Of a stretch of DNA of 64,000 bases, positions 34,301 through 48,200 are shown in pieces. Each line of letters starts with the position of its first letter. Position 1 is the first letter of the stretch. The DNA comes from Hydractinia symbiolongicarpus (lineage: Eukaryota; Cnidaria; Hydrozoa; Anthoathecata; Hydractiniidae), in assembly GCF_029227915.1 (NCBI RefSeq), contig NC_079878.1:13950001-14014000 (forward strand). Direction: 5' to 3'. The notes under the pieces were generated by a model that was not told the DNA's origin, made no database searches, and was given only the letters and a program-made list of their open reading frames with translations. The position numbers and the translations under genes are program-made.

Positions 34301-36039
34301 CAAGTAATTCGAACAGCTGCTTATCAAGGTAAAAACCTACTCCGGTGCAAATATTCAAAAGATATCTTGTTATCCTTCTTAGGTATAATATCTGCGAATC
34401 CAGATATTCTGTAGTGCATGCCCGGTAAAGTAAAAGCATGTTAAAGTTAAACAAAATAAAAATACATACAACTACCATTGATAGAACAACCTGCCGATAG
34501 ATAGAACGACCTGCTGATGTGTAACTGTAGGTTAAAGGTCTAGTACTTATACTGTGTAAATCAAGTGAGACATATAGTAGTGAAATGAAAATGAATAAAC
34601 ATGGTGGCATGCAAACATTTAGTGATAACATAAGACTGTAGAGGTAATGAAACCAACCATACAATGTAACATCTGTATAACTCTTTACGAAGATTGGATA
34701 CACACCGACAGAAACTTGTACATAGAAACCTTATAACCAGATATTCAAACTTTTTTCTTCTCTAGTGTATGCAAATGTTGTTAATAAACACGAAAACATA
34801 TAAGTATACCATTAATAACAAACCACTGTGATACCGCATTCCGTTCCTCAAATCGGAAATTGCATTCAAAAATAAAACATTTTAAATTTTTAATAACTGT
34901 TGCTAATTACAAGATGATGAGTTATTTTAAACGTCGTGAGTCAGCGCTGTACGAATATCAGGTGTATTTTGCATAACAGAATATGAAATGAAGTAAATAT
35001 GAAGTGAACCACCTTCTTCTGATGAAATCTACATCATTGTTGTGCTTTGATAAAAGAAATGATATGACTTTTTTGTGTCGTCTATAACTTTAACTATCCA
35101 AATAAGTTTCTGTAAACTATATTGTCATTTAAAAACAACTTTACGTTGTAACATGATTGTAAAATAATTTATGCCACAAAAATATTCTTATCGTCGTATT
35201 TTCAGCTTTACTCTTTATTAAAAAGTTTACACCAGTTTTGTTTTATTTATCACGTTTATATCTTATTTGCTCACATACATTCTTCGTTTTGTTTTATTTA
35301 TTTATCCACCAGAAGCTAATCTCTGCGGTTTAAGCTTTGGAGGAAACTATTTCAAAATGTCTTCATTGATGATTGTGTTTAACTTGTTGACATGTTTCAT
35401 CGAACTATTTGAATAATTTAATACCTAATACAAAATCACAAACGCAACTCTACAACAGTCCTCTTTTTATTAAATTTGAATGTGTTTAGTAAAGAAAATT
35501 TTCAGTCAGGCTATACACTATCTGTTTTTTGTGAAAGCTTAAAAACACTTTGAACAATATAGGTAAAAGGAAGTTAAAACCACCACAAAAATGTATTGGC
35601 TCTCTTGACCGTATTTTTCTGGGTAAAGTTTAATGAATACAGATTTTATTTACAAATTAAAAGCGGTGTATTTTTGTACCACTGCTAAAGTCTTACATCC
35701 TCAGGTTTCCTTGTTTAATCTGATTTGTCAGCTGTCATTATTCGGCTATCTACCACAAATTTTATGTTCATTGTCTCACATACTCACTTAAATAAACTTG
35801 CTTAAAGTAACACAAAAAATTAATCTTGTGCAATGCTGGTAGCTAGCTATAAACACAATGAAACTGCTTTGATATGTTTTGACAAAATAACTACCTGTAC
35901 ACCACCACAAATGTATTCCTTATTCATCAATATCCTCTACAAAATAATATATTAATAGATTAAAGTTTAGCGATTATTAAAAAGTCTTGTTATAAAGTTC
36001 TTTTTCGCCATAAAAGATTACATCAAATACACACTTGCT
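31331..36039. other. Long spacer, little recognisable
   Basis: Contains the upstream side of the claudin-like gene and the 3' side of the receptor gene. Apart from a possible membrane-protein exon at 34242-34703 I see nothing. There is a loose GTTGGTTAGTCGTTGATTAGTTG tandem near 32690 and general AT-richness. The ORFs at 31468-31701 and 33227-33532 have no family features. Confidence 0.4.
34242..34703 (-). CDS. Possible multi-pass membrane protein exon, unidentified
   Basis: An open frame of about 153 residues ends at 34242 with two or three hydrophobic segments: LMLSLNVCMPPCLFIFISLL, VVLSMVVVCIFILFNFNML and LLNICTGVGFYL. These are separated by a basic loop (SAGRSIYRQ) and a Cys-containing loop. 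The pattern would suit TM5-TM6-TM7 of a rhodopsin-type receptor. The NPxxY motif is absent and I found no upstream exons. It could also be a decayed receptor or chance. Confidence 0.25.
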   Translation of the reverse strand: MYPIFVKSYTDVTLYGWFHYLYSLMLSLNVCMPPCLFIFISLLYVSLDLHSISTRPLTYSYTSAGRSIYRQVVLSMVVVCIFILFNFNMLLLYRACTTEYLDSQILYLRRITRYLLNICTGVGFYLDKQLFELLATNRKYSFLFLIDTTTFKS

Positions 36040-39000
36040 CTACATCCGTCCCAAATATGTCGTGTCGAAAGATAAACAAATTATGATGGGTAACACAATT
36101 GTCAATATCGCCATAAGTGTACATAAAAGTTTATCAAAAAATCTTGCTATGCGCAACCATTGTTCGTTGTAACTATTTTCAGTAGTAGAAATTTCCTTCT
36201 TCGTCGGTTCTTCTTTTGACGTGATGCCTTTCATTTCGATGCTATCTAATTCACCCTCCTCAAAACCAGGATTAATTTTACCCTCCATCTTAGATGTTTT
36301 TTTGTATACATTCCCATTTTTGTCTGGAAATTTTGACTTTCTGCAAATGTAGTTTAAAAACATCTGTGGAGGAGAAGTCATTCTTTGTGAAAATAACACG
36401 GTCATGGCGGAAAACGCCATTCCAAGAGACAACAAAGAAAATAAAGTGATAAAACAAACGCCAAGAACGGATGCTTTATCGGATTTTTCGGGTAACTTTT
36501 CTGACAACATCACAAGGTAGAGCGTGACGTTCAGAAGTATTGTTATGCCGAATCCCATCCGTTCTCCAAGATTAGGCGGTAGATGGAATGTGATGAGGAA
36601 CAACAGAAGTTGTGTGATGAGAGGAAAAATCAAATATAAGAAATAATACAAGGGAAGTCTGTACAAATGGATTTCATAGGTGATCACTGAAAATGGTTTT
36701 TTGCAGCAGGAAAACATCTGATCTTCTTCGTAGGGTATAGTTTTGTCAATATTCCATTCACCGTTTATGATATGAAAGGTACTACCTAAAGGTAAAATCA
36801 TCATTTTAAGTGATACAATTTAAGTTAAGTTATTTGTTGTTGTTGGTAAGATTATCCATGACAGAAGATTAGAAAAGACATCCAAAAACAATCATAACAT
36901 ATCAAAACCAGAAAATGAAAATTGGAAATATTTTTAGAGTTCTTCAAAATTATGAGAAATGCCAGTTGTCCCTTCTTCAAGGTAAAAGACTAATGTATCC
37001 TTTTGGTAAGTTACCCGATATTCCATCCTTTGGTTTTGACCAAAACTTTAAATTCATTTGATGAACGTTGTATGAAAATGAACCGAACGTCATATTGCAA
37101 ATCTAACGAGAAAAAAGTTAGTAAGAATAAAATTTTGTTATACTGAGTTTTTCACAAGTGTACATGATAGAGTTTGGCATTAAATTTTTCTTGATAAAAT
37201 TTTTTCTTACTTGCTTATCTACAGGAAACCACGTGACGTTCACGTGACATGAAGCTTTCCATTTGACAGGTGCAACCCAAATCACATTCCCATCATCCTC
37301 AATGTTGACTTTTGTTCGATATAAATCTGTGTGTGTATATATTTCGTCTTCAGCACTATTAGAAAATTATGAATAAAGTGAAGCCCAGATTATTTTCCAT
37401 GTTGAATGATTGCGTCTGGTGGCTTAGCGACGTAATAGTTGTTGACATTTTTGTGGAGAATTTCAGTATCGAATCAATATGTTAATCTGTTAGATCAAAA
37501 CACAAAAACTCTAGCTGACCATTTTACCCGTCCTTAATTCAGTGTTCCTGATAAATATCGTGATAGTCCGCTCAAACGCGCCATTTTTTATCCTTTAACT
37601 CGCGTTACGCACTGTTTTTTTATAAGAATCCTATCATTTGTTTTGAGCTTCATGACTCTCGGAAAATCAATTGGTTAGGTATGATAAGAATGATTGGTTG
37701 CGCTCTAATTACTTTCACAATCTCAGTTTCTTCGAGAGCAATTTTGTAAAAATGATAATTTCAGATTATATTCGAATTTTACACATTTGATTTTTAACGT
37801 CTGATTATCGAACCTGGTCACCCTTCTTAAAATTTTAAAAATTAAGTTTTATTTAAAGGATTTTTGAAAAAGTTAGGTCAGGTTTTTAGATTCTCTACAA
37901 TAACAACAATTTTTTTGAATTCAAATGACGATTCTTTGCCATATTCATCCCGCCTAAGTGGATCTTTTCCGAGCCTTATCGATTATTGACATCGATAGCA
38001 AAAAAACATCAGGAACAAAACCGCCACAGCAATGAAAGTTATACAAGATAAAATTATTACCGATTGTGGACATGCTTAAAAACTATCAGAAAAAAAAAAA
38101 CGTCACAAATATTCATGACTAGCTAGCCAGTTCTAGAAAACAGAATTGGAAAGATAATTCACAGAAGCATAGACTAGTTAAGATATTGTTTTTGATACTG
38201 ACTCATTATATAGCATAACATCTGGTGTCCAGATCAATGTATTACTCATTGTCACTCTGGCAGTTTCATTCATAAGCGAACTGTTCCATGCCAGATTTTT
38301 GTCTCTCCATCTCTAAAAAAAATGATGCAACAATAGGATTAAACCTCGATCTATAATATAGCTTGCTCGCTTTACAGACATCGTTCAACATGCTAGACAG
38401 TTTGATCAATTCCATTGGCTAATAACTTTAAGTTTTTCTTTCCCAACCCGAGTGAAAGTTAAAACAATTTAACCTTTTTTTACGATCAGGACCAAAGAAA
38501 TAACAAAATGACCAATGAAATTTGAGTACTATTGTTCTTCTTCGTTTTGGTTTGCTCTAGAATCAACATTCGCTCAGAATGAGATTCTGTACAGAAATGT
38601 GATTTTATGGATCAAAAAATGTGTGTTATGTTTTTTTAAATCCTACTTCAAGACAACAAGGAAATCATTTCGTAATTCTTCTATTTAAAGTTCTGTTCTA
38701 TTTTGAAACTTTAAGAAAAAAAAACTGTAAGGATTTCAACAATTCAAGCCATTTCTTAATGATCATCACTCAGTGTATTTTTCCTTCAAATCGAAATATT
38801 CGCAATGAAGGATTTATTGTTCGTAATGACAAAAAGAAAAACTACATACCAACATGGTAAATGTGTTTAGTGTCATAACTTGATTTTTGATATCCTGCAA
38901 AAGAATAAACAGTCCTTAAAAACGTCATAAAGGATAAGCCATTAACCAGTAACACAAAACATAAGAGATAAAGAATGACAAAAAAGCAAAAAAAAACAAA

Positions 39001-39833
39001 TCATGAATTTACGAAAGCTAATAGTTCATCACTAACGTATCCTACAGAGTAAAGTGGAAACCATACCAATCCAGCCAGCTTTGTTATCCTCATATCAAAG
39101 AAGACATCCAACTGACTACTTCGGTTACCATTTGGTTTTACTTCAGCATTGTAGTTCGTCAGTATTAAAGCCTGCACCTCTTTCTCCATTAGACCAAATG
39201 GTTCTCTAGCTAAATATTTAAAATAATTGTTAACTATAAAAAAAATCTTATTTAACTGCTATTAATATGTTCTTTGTAAACCCCATCTTTATATGCATAG
39301 AATAAAAATTAAGTTTTCTGTTTTCACATTAAAGAATCCTCGTTCAAAATTTAGATGACGCAGTGTTTTTTTAAATTACCTGCATAAGCAACCAAAAGGT
39401 AAAAGTCAGTTTAAAAAGATAAATGATTCAAAGAAGAATGTCCGAACCCATATACAATATCAGCACAATTTTTAATTAAGAGGTCTCCAAAATGTACCCC
39501 CACAAAAGCCTACCGGACCACACCATCTAAAGACTGTTATGTTCTATCGAGTCAGCTTTCGTCCTGAAAGCAATTAGCCTTGGAGAAAAGAAATCTGAGA
39601 TAAGTTAATATTGTACAGAAACCTTTTTTATCCACAATACCATGTGCTTTTTTCTTTACAGGAAAAGCAATACAAATCAAAAAATCTTTCTACACGTCTC
39701 TTTTTTTACCTAATTTCTTTCTGGTAATTTATTATAATAAACCCCTACCGATGCAACCAACGGCAAGCCAAAACAACAACAAGTAAGCGAACGAGTGCAT
39801 TATAAACATTTTTCCTCCACAACGAATGTCCAT
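36040..39833 (-). CDS. Nicotinic acetylcholine receptor-like subunit (7 exons)
   Basis: Exons in transcript order: 39833-39749, 39209-39067, 38894-38850, 38312-38203, 37355-37211, 37102-37015, 36785-36040. They give 1,362 nt (453 residues), all in phase. A signal peptide (about 1-28) leads into the ligand-binding domain. The Cys-loop is C164-C178 with exactly 13 residues between. Adjacent C232-C233 in FSCCKKP mark an alpha-type subunit. M1 is about 249-273. M2 follows GER (279-281), whose Glu fits cation selectivity. M3 is about 313-340, then a 70-residue cytoplasmic loop, then M4 at about 418-445. It would form a pentameric channel in the plasma membrane. The ligand is not provable from sequence; some cnidarian and invertebrate relatives are not gated by acetylcholine. 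Confidence 0.88.
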
Positions 39834-42241
39834 GCTCACTGTAAACCTCTTTAAAATTTTGAGTAAAAAAAAATAATCTAACTCATGTTTCTTTTCTCTT
39901 CATTAAATAAAGTTCAAATACTTTTTTAACAACTCTATTTAAAAGCGTATTTCTTTTTCATGTCGTTTACTTATCAATATTTAAACACGTAAGTGTAAAA
40001 TTTATCCTATTGTTACAATAAGATTGTAATTTTAGTGTGAAATTCATAGATTCCTTCTAATCGAAGTTTGAAATATAAAAGTTATATTGTTTTTGTAATC
40101 AATGACATTTATCCATGAGGGTTTAGTTTTAAAATCCCAACCACGTTAATATCAAACTTTTATAATTGCGAAAGATGTGGATTAACTCAACAGTGAATGC
40201 GACCAGTTATATCAACCTCGTTTTTATTTACCATCCTCGTTTTCAGTGCAGGTTGCTATCAAGTTTCCCATAAAAATAAAATGGAATAGAAAAGCTAATG
40301 GCGTGTTTAAGAACTTAAGTATCGTAAGGGCGTTATAACCATACCAGTCATATAATTCTAATTTTTATGACTATGACATCATTGGGCGTGTCTTCATAAA
40401 AGAATCAGTGACATGGCTATTTAAAAATTGACTGCATTTTGTGGCATTGAATGTTAGTTTTACAAGAGTTGTCTATTATTAAACTAAATTCTATTTGGTT
40501 AGATTATTATGTAAAAATTAGCAGTTACCTTTATACAAACACATTTTCTCCAATTTTGTTTTAGAAGCTATTAAATATTGTTAAGAAACCCAGATTTAAT
40601 ATTCTGAATACCGTAAATCGTCTAATAACACCCCTCCCCCTTTTTCCTAAAAACTAAAAAATTTAACAAACGTCTCCATCTAGTAAACGCCCTTCCAATA
40701 GACGCCCCTTAAGAGAGGCGTTTAATAAAGAAATATTAGCAGACTTGTTTTTATGAGTAAAAACAAATGACAAGTTGTTCTCGCTCAAGTTTTTTGATTA
40801 ACAAAAACGAGGAAATCATTTATAAATACTTTTTTACTTTATGATGAAGTTCCAATATTTTATATAGCTATCACATTTTCCAGGAACAGCCAATCCAATC
40901 TCCTGTTTTCGCTTTGACTGTTCTCTTTATAGAATTGGCTGGATCAGCACTTAAAAATAATCTCATAAACTTGATAACTAAAATGGAACATGTCCAGCTA
41001 AGTCACTTCCTCAATCTTATTTTTTCTTGTAAATCCTGACCGAAAATTTATCGTACTCGATAGCTTCAAAAAACTTGCAGCATCAATACCAAACCAAAAT
41101 TTTTAAATCAATGCCTCCCTCTGTTAAGCGCGAACTTCATAGGGATTCATGATTATAACTACCTACACCTTCTTCTGGAGAAGTGGCGCCATGTCACCAT
41201 TGGTAATCACCTGAACTACCCTAATAAACTCTGGAATATTAACAAGCGCAGAGGGGGACGTTTATTTGGCACTCGAGAGTACAATTTTTTTTAGGATTCG
41301 GCACACTCCATTAAAGACGTTTTTTATAAAATCACGTACCTTCTGTATGAGATCTACGATATCTGCATCTGAGAGCCTATTTCAAACGATTTCTAGTATT
41401 TTATACTACCATAAAATTATATAGCCTTCAAGGAAGCAGTTATAACTAAAAAGAGTCTTTAAAATCAAATTGAAACACACACTCAGAACGTCTATATCGC
41501 TAATTTATGTAGAGTCCTATCTTTTCTGCAAGTAGTTGATTTTAACGAAACTTAGTTGCCATGCTTAGTACAATTTCGCTGTTCACCCCTTCCTTTAGTC
41601 TCTCCATCGCTTTTTTATAGTCACATGAAAGTGACGATTCGGTTATAGTACGTAACTGTCGGAACTAAGCTAGAAAAAATACTACTAAGGATAAACTTTT
41701 GATTCTCCCTTCACTTTTCTTTAAAATTCTCCAGCAAGAATTTTTAACATAGCTGGCTTATCGAGTCAAAATTCATACACATAATAGCTGGATTTGTTTT
41801 TGTTATCTCGTTGTCATCATGTTAAATAAAGTACTAGCAGTGTGCTATATGCTTTACTTTGTGCGCTGTGGTCAACAGTGTAAGTGGTGTAATGGATTTT
41901 CAGGCAAATAAAAGGACAGATAAGGTAACACAGTTTTAGTAGTGATAATGAAAGATTCTGTGTGGCTATTCAAACACTTAGCTATATGTATTGCTAGCCC
42001 AGCAGGTTTTGCTTTCTATATTTGGGTTAACTTTTAAATACATTACTTTCGTAGGCTGCCACCTTGGAAGGAATGGAAGTAGATAAAAAACATACTTTTA
42101 GCATTTCATCCTTTTTTCTGTCAAAGAAAAACTGTATCAGCATTATTGTATATATAGATATGTAGTGGATCACTCTTAATAAATTAATATTTACTCAAAT
42201 AAATAACATATATTCTAGTCGGAAAATGAGACCAGTAGAGG
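39834..42241. other. Spacer between receptor and MIPOL1-like genes
   Basis: No gene recognised. A GC-skewed patch at 40612-40760 (CTAATAACACCCCT, AACGCCC, AGACGCCCC, GAGGCGTTTAATAAA) resembles repeat phrases near 54220-54540 and 60320-60860. An isolated 30-codon signal-peptide-like ORF at 41819 has no supported continuation. Confidence 0.4.
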
Positions 42242-45200
42242 TCAATCTATCGTGTCACTTATTGAGATGGTTTTTCTTTTGCGCAATACATCCACGAGAC
42301 GTTCCAATCTAAAAAAGACAATAATACCAACATCTCTCAACAATGTCTTGGTTTACATTACAACCTGCTTCTTTTTCAGTGTTTAAAAACGCCAAAGGAC
42401 GTACTGGAAAAACTCATAAAGTCATCCGCAAAATTTTAGAACGCTGTAGGATCTGTCTTTCTAACAAAATCGAAATCGAAAAAGACTTTTCCTCTAAGAG
42501 ATTTAAGAACACCAAACAAAATAACAATTTTCTTAAAGACTACTACCACACATATTAAAACATCTACGTTGGTGTTTCGACATGTACATAAAAAATGGTA
42601 AAAAAAGTCTACACGTACCTATCCGCTCTTTTTCTCTCTTCCGTTACCTGTTGAATTGAACTTTTTAATTGTTTTTCAATGATATTTTTATCTTGTAAAC
42701 TCTTGGTTAGTTTTGCTAGTAGATCGTCGTACGAATGACGAGCAGTGTTGATTTGAGATTCTTTCTCGTTCAGTTTGGATTCGAATTCATCCATCGTGGT
42801 GGTAAATTGTTCACGCAGCGTTGCTTCGTTTGAGAGGGAATTCTTTAAGCTAGATTACACAATATCCTCAAATAAGCTGTTAACTTACATTTAACTTAAG
42901 GCTGTTGACTTTTCCAGACAAAGTAACGATTAGTAATGGCGAGTTCCTTTGAGATCTTTAAAAATGATTTCTTTGAACTCTTACACCATTACTTTATTTC
43001 GTCCCACAAAGAAAACATTATAGAAAGTTTTTGTTCATATACACTAACACCTTTCCCTATCCTCCGAAGTTTTCCAGATGCTTGTTTAGATAGATATATT
43101 TTCAAATATTTTGTTTCCTTTCTTCTTCTTTGTGATTGTATACATTAAATAATGTATACAATACAAGGAATATTCCGATGTATCAACAAACTAACAAAAA
43201 AAACTGCAGCACAAACTTAACGCATGTATACAACTGAAAGTAGAAAAAGGAAAATTGCAGGTATTTATTAATTTTACCAGCCGACAACCCGGGGGAAAAT
43301 CCACGGAAAAATGTCCGCCTTACATGGCTGCATTTGCTATATCCTGCATAAATATAGTGTTTGCAAACAGCACGGCTTTTTTTCTCGCAGGGAAACAGAC
43401 AGAATTCGGGTACTGGTAATACAGGGAACACAAGTGTATGAACATCTGTGTATGGACCACAAGTTATTAACATACCTGTGTTGTAATTTTAGTGCATCTA
43501 ATTTTTCTTGTAATTGCTGAGAATGTTGAAGTGTTTGATCTCTTTCTTGAATTACACTTTTCATTTGATCCTTAAAAATTGGATAAAATCACTTCAACAA
43601 TTCTTCTTCGACGAATATTTCCATTTAACATAACAAAATATACACGAATAATCTTTTAAAGCAAATGTGCAGAACATACTTGTATGGTTTTCAGTCGATT
43701 TGTTTCGTTTTTGCGATACTGTGTTTCAAGCAATTCTCGTTCATTGTGCAAATCCTTCAGTTCATCGCGAAGGTGTAGAATCTATTTTGAATGAAAGCAA
43801 TTTTGTATGTGCGTCCCTTTAAATTAGTTGAATAACTCACAAACAACTTTTAAAACACTGCATAGAAAAAACTCTCAACATTGATATGTGTTAAAAATGG
43901 CTACCAAAATCACACTATAACACGAATTCATAAAATAACACTGGACAAGAGATCTAAATGATACAATTTGACGAGCTGAGTATCCCGATATTATTACTCG
44001 TCGGATTTTATTTATTTGGTTTCGCGATTATTATTGGATTATTCTTGTTAAGAAGTTGACATAGAATTTATTTATTTTTGTTTTTCAAATGACGGGACAC
44101 AAAACAAACTATGATGAAAGGAGCGACAAAATATAGTTACGTTTCACTCAGCGATTACTTTTATTTGTCTCGAGTTGAGCATTTAGATATTTATATTATT
44201 GTATAGCTAACTTCATTTAAGCCGGAAGAGATTAAACGAAAACTTACTTCTTCTCTCGCTTGATCTCGCTCATCTTTTACTTGCTGATATTCACTGGTGG
44301 ACCTCTTATTTTTGTAGTTTTGAATTTTGTTCAATTGTTCCACAACAAGGTCACCATGAAATTCGATTGTGTCTGAATGCTGAGAAGATTTCATTCGATC
44401 AACTACTTGATTTAAGCTCTAGAAAAACAACAACAAATTATTAGAAAATAATACAAATAAGTTATTATTAAACTGGTATTCAATTTATTTATATTTCGCT
44501 GTAATTAAACTACACAGACAAAGAAACAGAAATAAAAAAATCAGTTAAAATTGCATTTTCTTCCTTTCATTAAGCTCACAAGGTTCAATTTCCTTCCAGT
44601 TACAATACCAAATAAAATGAGTGTGGCGGCTGACAGTACAGTATGAGTAGCTGTACGTCCACGTAAAGTAGTTCATCAGCTGCATTTTTGAAGTAAGGAT
44701 TGTATTATAAATATAACTGCGACAAGATGTTGCCATAGCACTTACTAAATCATTAGGATTTACATGCATGTCATTTTCAAGTAAAGAACCATTTTCAACA
44801 CCAGAGTCAAATCTGTAAACATGCGTGAAAAGAATAAGAAATAATTAAAGGACGAGAATGTTTGGTCCAGTTTAGCATTACAGCACTTTTTTGTATTGTT
44901 GACTTACTTTTGATTCTTTTCAAATGCTTTCAGACGTTGAATTAGCTCTTCATTTTCTGCACTCATAAGTTTTAAACGAGTCATCATAGCATTATCACGT
45001 TCTTTCTGCGCTGTGTAGATTTTATCCACCAACGCTTTAAAAAAGTTTGAAAAAATAATCTACTTTGAAAGATACAACAGGTCAGGGAATTGACAATTTT
45101 CTATGTTAAAAATTGTGTTCCGCTGCAAAGAAAAGAATGCTTTAATTAGAATCCAGAGAATCCAGAAATCTAATGTATGGCTAAATCAGTTGTTTTTAAG

Positions 45201-48200
45201 TTTTTCTCACTCTTAAAACAAATCCTTTCATGTTCATTACTTAGAAATTTTACTTGTTTTATTTTTGTAGGTGTTAATTTTCTGTTACCTTCATTTTAAC
45301 TAGCTTTTGGGAGAGAAATCCTTTATAATAGAAATAAAGACAAAGGGGATAATCACTTAATAAGAGTAACCGCTACCACACACATATTTTTACATGATCA
45401 ACTAAACTGTTAAATGTCGCAGTAATTGTAAATTGTAAAAATTGTAAAAGTAGTCTTAAACAATATGCTATTCCGTCATCACACAATGTAACAAAAAGCA
45501 AAACCATGCTGATTTTTTTTGGTTAATGAATTATTTGGCTTTATAGTTGCTTCGTAAAAATTGTAGGTTAATCAATTCTTCCTACTGACTTTTTTTAGCA
45601 CTTACCAGCTCCTTTGCCACTTACTTACCAGCTCCTTTGCCAGTTAAACTTGCTTCTAGTTCTACTTTTAACTCTTGTTTGCTAATCAGTACTTCTTCTA
45701 ATTCCAACTCAACATGTGATAATTTTTGTGTCAACTAAAAAAACAATCACCAAATATACATGGTACTTATATTTGACTTAAAAAAAACAATGGATTCTTG
45801 GGACAGATTTTGTATGCTAAACATACATTGAAGGAAAAGTGTAGTGGCTATTCATTTTTTAAAATTAATTTTTTTAGAGCTTGTGGGTAACTTTAGATAA
45901 AAAAGGGATAGAAAATATGATTCTACAAAATGTGCTACTTTAAAGAAAGGAATAAATTTTTGCAAAGGAAACTTTCATGATTTATCACGAAAACGAGGCA
46001 CCACAAAAGTTCCTTAAAATATATTGAAATAGGCTATTCACGATGCATATTTTATTCCTTCTGGAATTTCATTTATGAGATAAATAAAATAAATTTTTCT
46101 ATCACTTTTATTTTTATTGTTAAAGGTTTCGTGTAATAAATGTTAACTAACTATTTTTGAGTTTCTATCCTTGATGACTAATTTTACATGAAATCCTTGA
46201 ACATAATAATCAACACCTCCTTTTGTGAAAGTTAATTCTTGTGAAAAGCCATTGAATGGAAAGTTTCTTCATTTAAATTAACACACGAAATAAAATTTTT
46301 ATTTAAAATTAAAGCTAAGAATTTTCTTACAGTTCTATTTAAAGATCTTGCTGCTTTCAGTTCTTCAAGCAATCCCTCATTATATTGTGAATTGCGACTT
46401 TCCATTTTATGTTCAATTCCAGAATTGATTAAAATTGGGGAAGTAGTTTCAGCTCTTGAATAGTTAGATAACTCATGTTCAGCACGTTTACGCAATTCTC
46501 TCTCTCTGTTGATTGTTTGGTTTCTAAAATGGATAAAGAGATGTACAAAGATCAGAAAATTCATGTGACATTTATGTGGCTTTTTGTGAGCAATTTTTTT
46601 CCCATGAAGACAATCGTAAAATTAAATGTTTTTAATATATTGTCTAACATTTTTGTCTAAAGAATTATTTGAAATACGCATACAATAAGAATATTTGAAA
46701 CCTTAAAAAAATGTATTATCAGATGTGAAACAGGCAAATATCTCTAGAAACTCTTTTGGTGGTCTTATTTTACATTTCCCAGATTTTAAAAATTAAAATA
46801 ACAATGAGCAGAGAGCAAAAAACATCTCCTTAATAGTTGTGGAGTGAAGCTTTACATAATGCTTTCTGATTGTACCAATAGATACTTCATTAGGAGGCTT
46901 AATCGTTATGATTTTGATAAAGGCAGCTAGCTCAGTTAAGCATTGGGTTTACCTTATTCCTGGAAATTAACGAGGTACAAAATTAATGATCATGAAATTA
47001 ATAGAATAGTAATTAATGGAAATGCCTATGTAGATACAACTTATAGACAAAAAAGGATTTAATGATTTATTTTAGGTTTTAGGAAAAGCATTAAAATAAC
47101 AGATGCAAATCAGAAAATATATGTTTATCCTGAGATTGGGTATAATGACAACCAGTTTGTTTTGTTTTCTTCAAAACTTTTACAATATCAGTTATCAGGA
47201 TGATTTTTGCCAATCAAGCAGAAAAAGAATATCCATGTGTGAGCTTTCTATTGCGATTGCTAAAAAATTTTTTCATAGTTTAATTATAGGTTTTAAATTA
47301 ACAGGTAAATTTTTTAACGTCACTTTTAAAGTTAGAACAAAAATTCTATGAAAAATCCATCCTCTATTTACAGTACCGCCTGAATGTAATGTTACATGTG
47401 CACAATAGTTATCACCTTTACATGAGCTTTCGGTAGCGTCAGAACTTTCGTTTTAATTATATATCCATTGTTAAATACATGATCTATTTTGCATGTCAAA
47501 AACAATAGAGTTCGTGTCCCACACGTGAAATTTAACAATCGCATGAAATTTTCGTGTGGCGTATTGTTTTTATAATTACCGCAGCTGCTAAGGGATTAAC
47601 ACAAAAAAATGTATAAAAAGTTAATTACCCTTTGTGTCTCTATTGTTTCAGCACACGAACATCTTTTATTCACACATGAATTTATTTGTTAAAGTATATC
47701 CGATTTCGTAAATGCGCAAGCGAATGTTATTGTTCTGCACATGAAAGAAATGTTATATGTTTTGTCTATACATGCAACGAGTTATAAAGATTTAAAAATT
47801 TAAGAACGACGAACGGCGATAGAATTGCTTTTTTAGATCGCATTTTAAAAGTTTAAGAGGGAAGAATAGCGATAGAAAAGCTTCGTTAGATCACATTTTA
47901 AAAATTTAAGAACAAAAAGCGGCAATAGATATGCTTTTTTAGATCGCATTTTAAAAGTTTAAAAACGACGAACGGCGATAGAAAGGCTTCGTTAGATTGC
48001 ATTTTAAAAGCTCAAGAACGAAAAGCTGGGATAGAAATGCTTTTTTAGATCGCAATTTAGAAATTTAAGAACGAAGTTTTTATTAAATATTTATCTTAAA
48101 AAACTTTTTTTTAGCGCAATGAAAAAAATAAATATTTCTGAGAATATATAAATAAAACTTTTTAGCGCGACAAGGAAAAACACTTGCAAAAAAACTTTTT

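Noticed and set aside
41819-41911. Signal-peptide-like 30-codon ORF
   Set aside because: It is too short, no downstream exon could be joined, and AT-rich DNA yields such hydrophobic stretches by chance.
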